A DNA stretch of 64,000 nt. It comes from Microbacterium sp. SL75 (GTDB lineage Bacteria; Actinomycetota; Actinomycetes; Actinomycetales; Microbacteriaceae). The stretch's first letter is position 1, and each line of letters opens with the position of its first letter. A program made the position numbers and the translations under genes. Positions 8,952-17,780 of the stretch are shown one piece after another. The notes beneath the pieces were generated by a model. It ran no database searches, was not told where the DNA came from, and was given only the letters and a program-made list of their open reading frames with translations. The stretch covers positions 2,728,001 through 2,792,000 of the forward strand of contig NZ_CP113067.1 of NCBI RefSeq assembly GCF_026625865.1, given 5' to 3'.

Positions 8952-10699
8952 CCGCGCCGCTCGAGGGACTCGACGAGCACCAGCTCGAGGCGGCGCGTGC
9001 GCTTCGCGGTCCGGTCTGCGTTCTCGCGGGTGCGGGCACCGGCAAGACGCGCGTGATCACGCGCCGCATCGCTCACGGTGTCGACACGGGCGCCTACTCG
9101 CCGCAGCGCGTGATGGCCGTGACGTTCACCGCCAAGGCCGCGGGGGAGATGCGCGGGCGTCTGCGTGCGCTCGGGGTCGCGGGGGTCTCGGCCCGCACGT
9201 TCCACGCCGCCGCTCTCGCGCAGGTCAATTTCTTCTGGCCGACGCTCGCCGGTGATCAGGCGCCTTCGATCATCGACAACAAGGTGCGCATGCTCGCGCA
9301 CGCGGCCGACGGCGTGGGACTGGCCCCCGACACCGCGACTCTGCGCGACGTCGCGTCGGCGATCGAGTGGCGCAAGGTGACTCTGCGCTCCATCGAGCAG
9401 TACGCGGCGGACCGCCCCGACGGCGTCGGTCGTCTCAGCGTCGACCAGGTCGTGGCCCTGCAGAGCGCGTACGAGAAGCTCAAGGACGAGCGCCGCCAGA
9501 TGGACTTCGAAGACGTCCTGCTGACCTGCGCCGGCATGATCGAGGCCGAACCGCGGGTCGCCGCGGCCGTACGCGAGCAGTATCGGCACTTCACCGTGGA
9601 TGAGTACCAGGACGTCTCGCCGCTGCAGAACCGCCTGCTCGAGCTCTGGCTGGGCGATCGTCGCGACCTGTGCGTCGTCGGTGACGCGAGCCAGACGGTG
9701 TACTCGTTCACCGGCGCCGACGCGCGGTACCTGCTCGAGTTCGAGCGCACGCATGAAGATGCGCGTGTCGTGCGTCTCGAGCGCAACTACCGCTCGACGG
9801 CTCCGGTGCTCGCCGTCGCCAACGACCTCATGAGGGGTCGCGCCGGCGCCCTCGAGCTCGTCGCGGCCAGCGAAGACGACACGCCCACGCCGACCGTGCG
9901 CGCCTTCGACGACGATGAAGACGAGGCCTCTGCGGTCGCGGCCTCGATCCGCGACTCGCTCGCGCGCGGCGTCGATCCCCACGACATCGCGGTTCTGTAC
10001 CGCTCGCACGCGCAGTCCGCGGGGTTGATCTCGGCCCTCGCGAAGGTGGGTGTCGCGGCGTCCGTCCTGGGCGGCCGCAAGTTCTTCGACCTTCCCGAGG
10101 TTCGGCAGGCTCTCATGGCGCTTCGCGCCGCGTCCGTGGCGCCGCTCGAGACCGGGTTCCTTCCGACCGTCCGCGACGTGCTCCGCAGCGTCGGGCTCAC
10201 CGACGACCCGCCCGAGGCGGGCGGCGCGCTCCGCGAGGCGTGGGAGGCGCGCGCCGCCATCCTGCGCCTGGCGGAGGAAGCGCCGCACGGCACCGACCTG
10301 CGCGCGTTCACCGACGATCTGCAGGCGCGTGCGCGCGATCAGCACGAGCCGACGACGCGGACGGTGACGCTCGCGACGCTGCACGCGGCGAAGGGGCTGG
10401 AGTGGGATCACGTGTACCTCGTGGGATTCAGCGAAGGGCTGCTGCCGATCTCGTACGCCAAGACCTTCGAAGCGGTCGACGAAGAGCGGCGCCTCGCGTA
10501 CGTGGGCGTCACGCGGGCCGCACGAACGCTGTCCGTGAGCTGGGCACGGGGTCGAGGGCGGATGGAACGGTCCCCGTCGCGCTTTCTTCGAGAGATCGGC
10601 AGTGGCAGTCTGCGCTCGGCCGATGCAGCGCCCAGGCCCGCCGGAACGAATCGGCGCGCAGGCGCAGCGAGCGCGTCGTCTGCCCGATCGGAGCGGTGA
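8948..10699 (+). CDS. uvrD2: UvrD2-like ATP-dependent DNA helicase
   Basis: This 583-residue superfamily 1A 3'-5' helicase is probably a repair helicase. Motifs seen are AGAGTGKT (27-34), VTFTAKAAGEM, VDEYQDVS, GDASQTVYSFTGA, LATLHAAKGLEWD and AYVGVTRAAR. It is shorter than mycobacterial UvrD2 and lacks the HRDC domain and the C-terminal cysteine region. The last 30 residues are Ala/Arg/Ser-rich and overlap the opposite-strand gene by 191 bases. The RSPSRFL motif typical of the UvrD tail is retained before that. The start overlaps the nudC stop. Confidence 0.9.
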   Translation: MTAPLEGLDEHQLEAARALRGPVCVLAGAGTGKTRVITRRIAHGVDTGAYSPQRVMAVTFTAKAAGEMRGRLRALGVAGVSARTFHAAALAQVNFFWPTLAGDQAPSIIDNKVRMLAHAADGVGLAPDTATLRDVASAIEWRKVTLRSIEQYAADRPDGVGRLSVDQVVALQSAYEKLKDERRQMDFEDVLLTCAGMIEAEPRVAAAVREQYRHFTVDEYQDVSPLQNRLLELWLGDRRDLCVVGDASQTVYSFTGADARYLLEFERTHEDARVVRLERNYRSTAPVLAVANDLMRGRAGALELVAASEDDTPTPTVRAFDDDEDEASAVAASIRDSLARGVDPHDIAVLYRSHAQSAGLISALAKVGVAASVLGGRKFFDLPEVRQALMALRAASVAPLETGFLPTVRDVLRSVGLTDDPPEAGGALREAWEARAAILRLAEEAPHGTDLRAFTDDLQARARDQHEPTTRTVTLATLHAAKGLEWDHVYLVGFSEGLLPISYAKTFEAVDEERRLAYVGVTRAARTLSVSWARGRGRMERSPSRFLREIGSGSLRSADAAPRPAGTNRRAGAASASSARSER

Positions 10700-11357
10700 G
10701 CAGGAACCGCGCCGCCCGTCCGGCCTCGGCCGCCAGCGCCACGTCGATCTCGGGCCGCGGTCGTCCCACCAGCTGAGCGGCGACGGTCGCCCACTCCGGG
10801 TCGTCGCGGCGCTGGTCCGCGTCGAGACACGCGAGGCACGCCGTCTGTCCCGGCACCACGACGGGCCCGATCCGGGCACTCGACCCGTCGAGCACGAGCG
10901 GCAGGTGCGTCACGTCGTCGCGGACGAGCGGCCCCGCTCTGCGGGGGTCGACCCGGTGTGCGGCCAGCAGCACCACCCGTGTTCCGGGAGCGACGCTCTC
11001 GGTCGCCGTCCCCGCCCACGCCACGACGCGGGTGCGCGGGGGCAATGCCGCCAAGACGGCTCGGGCGGCTCGCGGCGGCAGGTCATCGTCGACCTGAAGG
11101 GCGAGGGGCGGATGCCGTGACCTTCGCGCCAACGCCGGAGCCACCGCCGCGAGCAGAGCGTCGGCGGCTCCGTCCTCGGCCCCGTGCACGCGGGCGAGAC
11201 CCCGGACCGCGGCCGCACTCGTCCCGTCCGCCAGCGCCGCGACGACGACGTCGACCCACGAGCCGGTGAAGGGCGAGACGGCTACCGCGGGGGCGCCGAA
11301 CTGCACGCTCCCATCGGAACGCCAGAGCGGGGGAGCAGCGGAATCGAGTCTGATCAT
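10509..11357 (-). CDS. orphan cyclodehydratase/ThiF-like (E1-fold) protein
   Basis: This 282-residue protein resembles the cyclodehydratase C domain of azole-forming peptide clusters, which is related to ThiF/MoeB E1 enzymes. The key landmark is CLACLDADQRRDD, matching the usual CLxCLDxxRxDRD zinc motif, with a second cysteine pair near the C-terminus (DCHCRS) in place of the usual CxxC. No YcaO partner, precursor peptide or oxidase lies nearby, so it may bind a peptide or do another job. Such orphans are found beside uvrD2-like genes in actinobacteria, as I recall. Its final 28 codons follow the last cysteine motif and lie antisense to the uvrD2 end, so they are probably not under functional constraint. 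Confidence 0.68.
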   Translation of the reverse strand: MIRLDSAAPPLWRSDGSVQFGAPAVAVSPFTGSWVDVVVAALADGTSAAAVRGLARVHGAEDGAADALLAAVAPALARRSRHPPLALQVDDDLPPRAARAVLAALPPRTRVVAWAGTATESVAPGTRVVLLAAHRVDPRRAGPLVRDDVTHLPLVLDGSSARIGPVVVPGQTACLACLDADQRRDDPEWATVAAQLVGRPRPEIDVALAAEAGRAARFLLTAPIGQTTRSLRLRADSFRRAWALHRPSADCHCRSLEESATGTVPSALDPVPSSRTAFVRPA

Positions 11358-11408
11358 CGCCCGATCATCGCGTCTGCGGAGATCTCGGATGCCGTTGTCC
11401 CCAGGGCG

Positions 11409-11460
11409 AAAAATGCGTGACGCCCGTGTGGAGGAATGTCATCCTCCCCACGGGCGTCAC
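11409..11460 (-). terminator. rho-independent terminator of zincin-like gene
   Basis: A 19-base stem (11417-11435 with 11442-11460, one mismatch) and six-base loop are followed on the minus strand by GCATTTTT. It lies 31 bases after the stop of the minus-strand zincin gene and before the start of the cyclodehydratase-like gene, separating the two transcripts. Confidence 0.85.
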
Positions 11461-11490
11461 GACACGACGGGCTTCAGCCCGCCGAAGTGC

Positions 11491-12981
11491 TCACACCGGC
11501 CGCTGATCTCCCGGCGCCGCTCCGTCGTCGCCGCCGCCGAGGGGACCGTCGCCATGCTCCCGCGTCCCACCCGCATCCGTGCCGTCGTCCGGGGTCCCGG
11601 CATCCGGGCTCCCGCTTCCCGAACCACCGTCGCGCCGCCCACCGTCGGCCTCTTCGGCCAACAGCTGCGCGAGGGCGTCGTCCATCGCGTCCGACGGAGC
11701 CGCTTCTCCGCGGGAGGCCGCGGTCAGTCGCGCGATCAACGCCGCGGGGTCGTCGATGTCTTCCGACGAGGGCATGAGGTCGGGGTAGTCCCACAGCCCG
11801 TCTCGACCGTCGACGCCCACGGCGTCGGTGACGGCGCGCCACATGGCCGCGGCTTCCCGCATGCGACGGGGGCGCAGTTCGAGGCCGACGAGCGAGCCGA
11901 GCGCCTGTTCAGCGGGCCCGCCCACCGCGCGACGACGACGAACCGCCTCGGCGATGCGAGCGGCCGAGGGCAAGCGCGAGGTCGCGTCCTCGGTGACCAC
12001 GTCGACCCAGCCTTCGATCGTCGCGAGCAGGTTCTCGAGGCGCGTGAGAGCTGCGGTCTGCTCTTCGGAGCGCTCGGGCAGCAGCGCACCGCTCTCGAGG
12101 GCGCCGCGCAGCTCTTCGGGCTGCGAGGGGTCGAAGCGCGAGGCGAGGTCCTCGAGGGCGTCGGTGTCGACGCGGATCCCGTGCGCGAAGTCGCGCACCT
12201 GCGAGATCACGTGCAGGCGCAGCCAGCGCGCGTGACGGAACAGGCGCGCGTGCGCCAGCTCGCGCGTGGCCAGGTACAGCGCCAGCTGATCCTCGGGGAT
12301 CTCGAGGTCGCGGCCGAAGTCGGCGAAGTTCTGCGGAAGGATCGCCGCGTCGCCGTCGGGCATGACCGGGATGCCGACATCTCCGCCACCCACGACCTCG
12401 GTGGACAGCCGGCCGACGACCTGGCCGAGCTGCGTGGCGAAGAGCGAACCGCCCACGGTGCGCATGAGGCGACCGGCACCGGCGATCATGTCCTGCATGT
12501 CGTCGGGTGCCTGCTGGCCGAGGGCGGCGGTGAGCGCGTCGGCGATGCTCGTGGCGACGGGTTCGGCGAGCTCCTGCCAGATCGGGAGGGTCGCACTCAC
12601 CCACGCGCCGCGCGTGACGGCGCGCGGGGGACGCGGCAGGTCGCTGATCGAGGTCGCCTCGCCCAGCCACAGGGCCGCGAGGGTGAACGCCTGGTCGAGA
12701 TCGGTGCGCTGACCGGTGGTCACGCCGAGGCCGTCCTGGTTGGCGATGTGCAGGGCCTGGCGCTCGGCCAGGCTCCAGTCGACGCCCTCCTGCGTGCCGG
12801 CGAAGGCGCCCTGCAACTGGTTCATGACGGCCTGCAGCATGGCGGGGTCGATCTGCATGCCCGACAGACGGGAGAGCTGCTCGGGGTCGATGCCGCTGAC
12901 GTCTCCGGACATGAGACGGCGCATGAGTTCCTGGAACTCGTCCTCGGGGCTCCGGTCGCCGCCGGGGTTGTCGTCTGCCAC
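11491..12981 (-). CDS. zincin-type (DUF2342) putative zinc-dependent metalloprotease
   Basis: This 496-residue protein belongs to the actinobacterial zincin_2/DUF2342 family. Members are annotated as hydrolases or F420-associated proteins, but their substrates are not known. The N-terminus carries EFQELMRRLMSGD and a Gln/Met-rich segment. The central helix ELAHARLFRHARWL contains the likely metal-binding histidines, without a textbook HExxH. The C-terminus is Gly/Asp-rich. The start GTG 12981 has the ribosome site AAAGG eleven bases upstream. It is divergent from the PDZ/Lon-like protease and shares a compact promoter region with it. Pairing with a membrane protease gene suggests an envelope or proteolysis role, but that is inference. 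Confidence 0.8.
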   Translation of the reverse strand: MADDNPGGDRSPEDEFQELMRRLMSGDVSGIDPEQLSRLSGMQIDPAMLQAVMNQLQGAFAGTQEGVDWSLAERQALHIANQDGLGVTTGQRTDLDQAFTLAALWLGEATSISDLPRPPRAVTRGAWVSATLPIWQELAEPVATSIADALTAALGQQAPDDMQDMIAGAGRLMRTVGGSLFATQLGQVVGRLSTEVVGGGDVGIPVMPDGDAAILPQNFADFGRDLEIPEDQLALYLATRELAHARLFRHARWLRLHVISQVRDFAHGIRVDTDALEDLASRFDPSQPEELRGALESGALLPERSEEQTAALTRLENLLATIEGWVDVVTEDATSRLPSAARIAEAVRRRRAVGGPAEQALGSLVGLELRPRRMREAAAMWRAVTDAVGVDGRDGLWDYPDLMPSSEDIDDPAALIARLTAASRGEAAPSDAMDDALAQLLAEEADGGRRDGGSGSGSPDAGTPDDGTDAGGTREHGDGPLGGGDDGAAPGDQRPV

Positions 12982-13019
12982 GTGAGCCGCCTTTCAGCCA
13001 GGTCTGGGGGAACGGGTTC

Positions 13020-13026
13020 TACGCTA
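13020..13026. promoter_or_regulatory. overlapping divergent -10 boxes (TACGCTA)
   Basis: Between the zincin gene and the PDZ protease gene, TACGCT on the plus strand and TAGCGT on the minus strand share five bases. Each fits TANNNT, so RNA polymerase binding in one direction would exclude the other. Both genes also have ribosome sites, so these transcripts would have leaders of about 40 and 80 bases. Confidence 0.4.
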
Positions 13027-13108
13027 GTCGCACGCTTCCCCGCATCAGTCGGCTCGGCCCCCGGGCCGCTTACGCCGCGCGCGAACGACCCGGCAAAGGA
13101 TTGAGACC

Positions 13109-14236
13109 GTGACCCTGTTCGATGAGAACGTCTCCGTCGTGCCCGCCCCGCGTCAGCGGTGGCGGCGCGGCACCGTCGTGGGCGTGTGGTCTCTCACCAT
13201 CGCGGTCATCGTGCTGTTCGTGATGACGTTCCTGCCCTCGGCATACGTCATCCAGCAGCCGGGCCCGGTCTACAACACCCTCGGCACCACGGCCTCCGCC
13301 GACGGCCAGCAGGTTCCGCTCATCTCGGTGCCCGAGGGCGACGAGAAGGACTCCACCAGCAGCGGTCAGCTCGACCTGCTCACCGTGCAGGTCAGCGGCA
13401 ACCGCGAGCACACCCCGTCGTGGATCGAGCTGGCCTCGGCCTGGTTCGACAGCTCGCGCGCCGTCGTGCCGATCGATCGCATCTTCCCCGCGGGGCAGAG
13501 CACCGAGCAGCGCAACAGCGAGAACGCCGCCCTAATGACCGACTCTCAGCTCGAGGCGAGCGCGGCCGCTCTCCGCGAGCTCGGCTACGACGTCCGGCAG
13601 CAGATCGCGGTCGGCACGATCGACGACTCCGGCGCCGCGAAAGACAAGCTGCAGCAGAACGATGTCATCACCTCGGTCGACGACACCGCCGTCTCGAACA
13701 TCGACGACATCCGCGCTGCGGTGCAGAAGGCCGCGGGTCAGGCCGTGAGCGTCGGTTACGAGCGTGACGGCACGGCATCCACGATCTCTATCACTCCCCG
13801 TCAGACCGAGGTGAACGGCCAGACGCAGTACCTGCTGGGCGTGGGGCTGATGATGACGTTCGACCTCCCCGTCGACGTGAAGATCCAGCTCAACGATGTC
13901 GGCGGCCCCAGCGCCGGCATGATGTTCGCCCTCGGGATCATCGACAAGATGTCGCCCGGCGACCTCACCGGCGGCCAGCACATCGCCGGCACCGGCACGA
14001 TCGACGCCGACGGGAACGTGGGCCCGATCGGCGGCATCCGTCAGAAGCTCTACGGAGCGCGGGATGCCGGGGCCACCTGGTTCCTCGCCCCCGAGGAGAA
14101 CTGCAACGAGGTCGTGGGCCACGTGCCCGACGGCATCCGAGTGTTCTCCACCTCGACCTTGAAGCAGTCGCTCACCGTGCTCGAGACCATCCGCGACGGA
14201 GGGGATCTCGACGCCCTGCCGACGTGTACTTCGTGA
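13109..14236 (+). CDS. membrane-anchored PDZ and Lon-like serine protease (YlbL type)
   Basis: This 375-residue protein has one transmembrane helix (about 20-45) with a short basic cytoplasmic tail, a PDZ domain (about 135-220) and a Lon-type peptidase domain at the C-terminus. The catalytic dyad is visible as S268 in GGPSAGMM and K313 in GGIRQK. Such proteins act outside the membrane as housekeeping or quality-control proteases. Start GTG 13109 follows AAAGGA with eight bases of spacing. It stands alone on the plus strand, before the UPF0182 gene, which has its own promoter. Confidence 0.9.
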   Translation: MTLFDENVSVVPAPRQRWRRGTVVGVWSLTIAVIVLFVMTFLPSAYVIQQPGPVYNTLGTTASADGQQVPLISVPEGDEKDSTSSGQLDLLTVQVSGNREHTPSWIELASAWFDSSRAVVPIDRIFPAGQSTEQRNSENAALMTDSQLEASAAALRELGYDVRQQIAVGTIDDSGAAKDKLQQNDVITSVDDTAVSNIDDIRAAVQKAAGQAVSVGYERDGTASTISITPRQTEVNGQTQYLLGVGLMMTFDLPVDVKIQLNDVGGPSAGMMFALGIIDKMSPGDLTGGQHIAGTGTIDADGNVGPIGGIRQKLYGARDAGATWFLAPEENCNEVVGHVPDGIRVFSTSTLKQSLTVLETIRDGGDLDALPTCTS

Positions 14237-14272
14237 TCGATCTTTCACGGCGAACCCCAGGCAGGGCGCGCC

Positions 14273-14278
14273 TAGGAT
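14273..14278 (+). promoter_or_regulatory. leaderless -10 (TAGGAT) of UPF0182 gene
   Basis: TAGGAT is followed by GGACGG and then GTG 14285. The six-base gap places the predicted transcript start at the start codon. Confidence 0.55.
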
Positions 14279-14284
14279 GGACGG

Positions 14285-17230
14285 GTGACCACGACCTCGG
14301 CGCCGAATCAGGCCACGCCCCCTAACCGCTCCCGACGGATCATCTCGATCACCCTGGCGGTGATCGCGGTTCTCGTCGTGGCGTTCTTCGTCTTCGCGAA
14401 CCTGTACTCCGACTGGCTGTGGTTCTCGCAGCTGGGCTTCACCACCGTGCTGACCACCCAGTGGCTCGCCCGCAGCGTGATGTTCGTGGTCGGTTTCCTC
14501 GCGATGGCGTTGCCCGTGTGGGGTGTCATCCAGCTCGCCTACCGGCTCCGCCCGGTGTATGCGCGTCTGAGCTCGCAGCTCGACCGCTACCAGGAGGTCG
14601 TCGAGCCGCTGCGCCGCCTCGCCATGTGGGGCATTCCGATCTTCTTCGGCTTCTTCGCCGGCTTCGCCGCCTCCGCCCAGTGGGAGACCACGTGGCTGTG
14701 GCTGAACGGCGTCTCCACGTCCACCACCGACCCCCAGTTCGGTCTCGACACCGGTTTCTATCTGTTCGGGATGCCGTTCTACGCCGCTGCCCTCGGGTTC
14801 GCGTCGGCCGTGGTGCTGGTGTGCCTCCTGCTCACGGGTGTGGTGTCGTACCTCTACGGCTCGGTGCGGGTCGGCCAGCGAGAGCTCCGCATCTCGAAGG
14901 CCGCGCGCATCCAGCTCGCGATCCTCGCCGGTGTGTACCTGCTGCTGCAGGGTGCGAGCCTCTGGCTCGACCGTTTCCGCACGCTCGTCGAGCCGTCGGA
15001 GCGCATCACGGGCCCCGGTTACGTCGGCACCAATGCCGTCATCCCCGGCCAGACGATCCTCGCGATCGCGGCCGTCATCGTGGCCCTGGCGTTCTTCGTC
15101 ACGGCCTTCCTCGGTCGCTGGCGCTACCCGCTGATCGGTACCGCGTTGCTGGTCGTCTCGGCGATCGTGGTGGGAGCTGCCATCCCCTGGGCGGTCACCA
15201 CGTTCCAGGTGCGCCCGAACGAGCTCGCCCTCGAGAGCCAGTACTACCAGCGCAACCTCGACGGGACGAAGGCCGCCTACGGCCTCGACAGCATCGAGAA
15301 AGAGAACTTCCAGGCGACGACGACCGCGCAGGCGGGTCAGCTGCGCAACGATGCCGAGTCCACCGCGCAGCTGCGCATCATGGACCCGGCGATCATCGGG
15401 CCGACGGTCCGCCAGCTCGAGCAGTACCGCGCGTACTACCAGTTCAACACCCCGCTCGACGTCGACCGCTACACGATCAACGGCCAGACGCAGGACACGG
15501 TGGTCTCGCTCCGCGAGCTCAACATCGGCCAGCTCGGCGACGCGGCCTCGTGGCAGAACACGACCCTCGTCTACACCCACGGCTACGGCATGGTCGCAGC
15601 CGCCGGTAACGAGCGCACCGCCGACGGCGACCCGGTCTTCCTCGAGCAGGCCATTCCCGGCACCGGCTTCCTGACCGACCTCAACTACGAGCCCCGGGTG
15701 TACTTCGGTGAGCAGTCGCCGCCGTACTCCATCGTCGGTGGACCCGAGGGTGGCGAGCCGATCGAGCTCGACTACCCGCTCGGCGCCGACGGCGGTACCG
15801 AGACGCGTACGACCTTCGCCGGCAACGGCGGACCGAGTGTCGGAAACGTCTTCAACCGCCTCATCTACGCGCTGAAGTTCCAGTCGGAGCAGATCCTCTT
15901 CTCGGACTACGTCAACTCCGACTCGCAGATCCTCTACGACCGTGATCCCAAGCAGCGCGTGCAGAAGCTCGCGCCGTACCTGACGCTCGACAGCGACCCG
16001 TACCCCACGGTCGTCGACGGGCGCATCAAGTGGGTCATCGACGGCTACACCACGAGTGCGAACTACCCGTACTCCTCGGGCGTCTCGCTGTCGCGGGCCA
16101 TCGCCGACTCGAACAACCCCGCTCCGACCTACGCGCTGGACGACATCAACTACATCCGCAACTCGGTCAAGGCGACGGTCGACGCTTACGACGGCTCGGT
16201 GAGCCTGTACGCGTGGGACGACCAGGACCCGCTGCTCAAGGCGTGGCAGAACGTCTACCCCACGACCCTCAAGCCGTGGACCGACATGTCTGCCGACCTC
16301 ATGAGCCACGTGCGCTACCCGACCGACCTCATGAAGGTCCAGCGCTCGATGCTCGGTGTCTATCACGTCGATGACGCCCGTTCGTTCTTCCAGCAGGACA
16401 ACCGTTGGACGACCCCGAACGACCCGCAGGACCCGGCGACCTTCCAGCCGCCGTACTACCTGACGATGAAGATGCCGAACCAGGACGACCCGTCGTACTC
16501 GATGTTCACGAGCTTCATCCCGGCATCCCAGGGCGGACAGGCGAGAAACGTGCTCACGGGCTATCTCGCCGTCGACTCCAACGCCGGTAATCAGCAGGGC
16601 ACCAAGCGCCCGGACTACGGCAAACTCCGGATGCTCGTCATCGATGCGTCCACGACGGTCCCCGGACCCGGCCAGGTGCAGAACACCTTCGACTCCGATA
16701 CGAACGTCTCGTCTCAGATCAACATCTTGAAACAGGGGCAGTCGCAGGTGCTCAACGGAAACCTGCTGACGCTCCCGGTCGGCGGTGGCCTGCTGTACGT
16801 GCAGCCGGTGTTCGTCCAGTCGTCCGGTGATACGAAGCTGCCGCAGCTCAGACGCGTGCTCGTCGCGTTCGGTAACAAGATCGCGTTCGAGAACACGCTG
16901 AGCGAGGCACTCGACACGCTGTTCGGCGGTGATTCCGGAGCCAACACCGGCGACGAGACCGTCACCCCGAGCGACCAGAACAGCGGCACGGGCGGATCAT
17001 CTGGTACTCCGGCTCCGACGGGCGACTACGCGGCTGCCCTGCAAGAGGCGCGAGATGCCCTGACCGCGCGTCAGGCAGCGCTGACCAGCGGCGACCTCGC
17101 GGGCTTCGCGACGCAGGATGCCCGTCTCACCGCGGCCGTCCAGCGCCTGCTGGACCTCGAGTCGCAGGGCCAGGGTGGCACGGCGACGACCTCGCCGACC
17201 CCCGCCCCCTCGTCCACGCCCGCGGGCTGA
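14285..17230 (+). CDS. UPF0182 family large membrane protein
   Basis: This 981-residue protein has about seven transmembrane helices in the first 330 residues, starting with one at 18-40. A large extracytoplasmic domain follows, rich in Tyr, Asn and Asp-Pro. The tail is low-complexity Thr/Ser/Pro/Gly (about 895-981). The length and order match UPF0182 proteins of actinobacteria and cyanobacteria, whose function is unknown. Short signature stretches include PNELALESQYYQRN and HVRYPTDLMKVQR. GTG 14285 is supported by the leaderless promoter. A strong terminator lies directly after the gene, so it is monocistronic. Confidence 0.92.
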   Translation: MTTTSAPNQATPPNRSRRIISITLAVIAVLVVAFFVFANLYSDWLWFSQLGFTTVLTTQWLARSVMFVVGFLAMALPVWGVIQLAYRLRPVYARLSSQLDRYQEVVEPLRRLAMWGIPIFFGFFAGFAASAQWETTWLWLNGVSTSTTDPQFGLDTGFYLFGMPFYAAALGFASAVVLVCLLLTGVVSYLYGSVRVGQRELRISKAARIQLAILAGVYLLLQGASLWLDRFRTLVEPSERITGPGYVGTNAVIPGQTILAIAAVIVALAFFVTAFLGRWRYPLIGTALLVVSAIVVGAAIPWAVTTFQVRPNELALESQYYQRNLDGTKAAYGLDSIEKENFQATTTAQAGQLRNDAESTAQLRIMDPAIIGPTVRQLEQYRAYYQFNTPLDVDRYTINGQTQDTVVSLRELNIGQLGDAASWQNTTLVYTHGYGMVAAAGNERTADGDPVFLEQAIPGTGFLTDLNYEPRVYFGEQSPPYSIVGGPEGGEPIELDYPLGADGGTETRTTFAGNGGPSVGNVFNRLIYALKFQSEQILFSDYVNSDSQILYDRDPKQRVQKLAPYLTLDSDPYPTVVDGRIKWVIDGYTTSANYPYSSGVSLSRAIADSNNPAPTYALDDINYIRNSVKATVDAYDGSVSLYAWDDQDPLLKAWQNVYPTTLKPWTDMSADLMSHVRYPTDLMKVQRSMLGVYHVDDARSFFQQDNRWTTPNDPQDPATFQPPYYLTMKMPNQDDPSYSMFTSFIPASQGGQARNVLTGYLAVDSNAGNQQGTKRPDYGKLRMLVIDASTTVPGPGQVQNTFDSDTNVSSQINILKQGQSQVLNGNLLTLPVGGGLLYVQPVFVQSSGDTKLPQLRRVLVAFGNKIAFENTLSEALDTLFGGDSGANTGDETVTPSDQNSGTGGSSGTPAPTGDYAAALQEARDALTARQAALTSGDLAGFATQDARLTAAVQRLLDLESQGQGGTATTSPTPAPSSTPAG

Positions 17231-17240
17231 TCCACTCCCT

Positions 17241-17280
17241 CGACGCCCGCGTCCCGCATCTTCGCGGGACGCGGGCGTCG
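17241..17280 (+). terminator. strong hairpin terminator after UPF0182 gene
   Basis: A perfect 17-bp stem (17241-17257 with 17264-17280) with loop ATCTTC starts ten bases after the stop and is followed by TCGTTT. Confidence 0.85.
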
Positions 17281-17351
17281 TCGTTTCGCGCGGGCCGTTC
17301 CCGTCGCGCCGGACCACGCCATCCTGGATGTGCCGCGGTCGTCCCCCGGTC

Positions 17352-17527
17352 GAGTGCCCAGAGCACGCCGCACACCGCGCCCCGCACCCGGCGTGTCATG
17401 GACACTCGCCGCCGGGGTTCCGGCATCCGGTCCCCGCGTCCCGAGCCGTGCCCGCGCCGCCCCCCCGGTCGAGTGTCCAGAACACGCCGCATGCCTCGCC
17501 CTGCACTCGGCGTGTCTTGGACGTTCA
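17352..17527. repeat. tandemly duplicated imperfect palindromes (two copies, 119-base period)
   Basis: Copies at 17352-17408 and 17471-17527 are each 57 bases. Each reads GAGTG(T/C)CCAGA(A/G)CACGCCG at the left and CGGCGTGTC(A/T)TGGAC at the right, so each can form a long imperfect hairpin. The flanks CCCCCGGTC before and GCCGGGG(T)TxCCGGCATCCGG after are also shared, so a 119-base unit was duplicated. The sequence between 17281 and 17780 otherwise holds only GC-rich low-complexity DNA and the related palindrome at 17642; no gene is seen. Confidence 0.75.
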
Positions 17528-17641
17528 AGGCCGGGGTGCCGGCATCCGGACCCGTGTCCCGCGCCGCGCCCGGCGTGCCGGCGCCCGGCCCGCGCCGGCC
17601 CGCGTCCCGCGCCGTGCCCGAGGTGCACCCCGCGTGAACGA

Positions 17642-17704
17642 CGTTGAGTGTCCAAAACACCCGGACGGTTTCGGATTTCGTCCGGGTGTTTTGGACACTC
17701 AACG
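17642..17704. repeat. perfect 26-bp inverted repeat, third family member, likely crtEb terminator
   Basis: The arms 17642-17667 and 17679-17704 are perfect reverse complements around an 11-base loop. The core GAGTGTCCAAAACAC is the same as in the two upstream copies. It lies 76 bases past the minus-strand crtEb stop and could end that transcript, and it could be a REP-like element. Confidence 0.75.
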
Positions 17705-17780
17705 GGGGACACCGGATGCCGGCGCCCGCCCGCCGCGCGGAACCCACCGCCCCTCGCACACCCCCGCGCCCCGCCCGCGC

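Noticed and set aside
8273..10879. Long open frame on the minus strand opposite nudC and uvrD2
   Set aside because: It is a low-complexity Arg/Ala-rich translation lying opposite conserved helicase motifs.
13532..16366. Long open frame on the minus strand (about 940 codons)
   Set aside because: It runs opposite the PDZ/Lon protease and UPF0182 genes, which have clear motifs. Its translation is His/Arg/Val/Asp-rich with no domain, as expected for the antisense of high-GC codons.
17352..17704. Possible CRISPR array because of three similar repeats
   Set aside because: The repeats are long imperfect palindromes that differ from each other, spacing is irregular and no cas gene is near.
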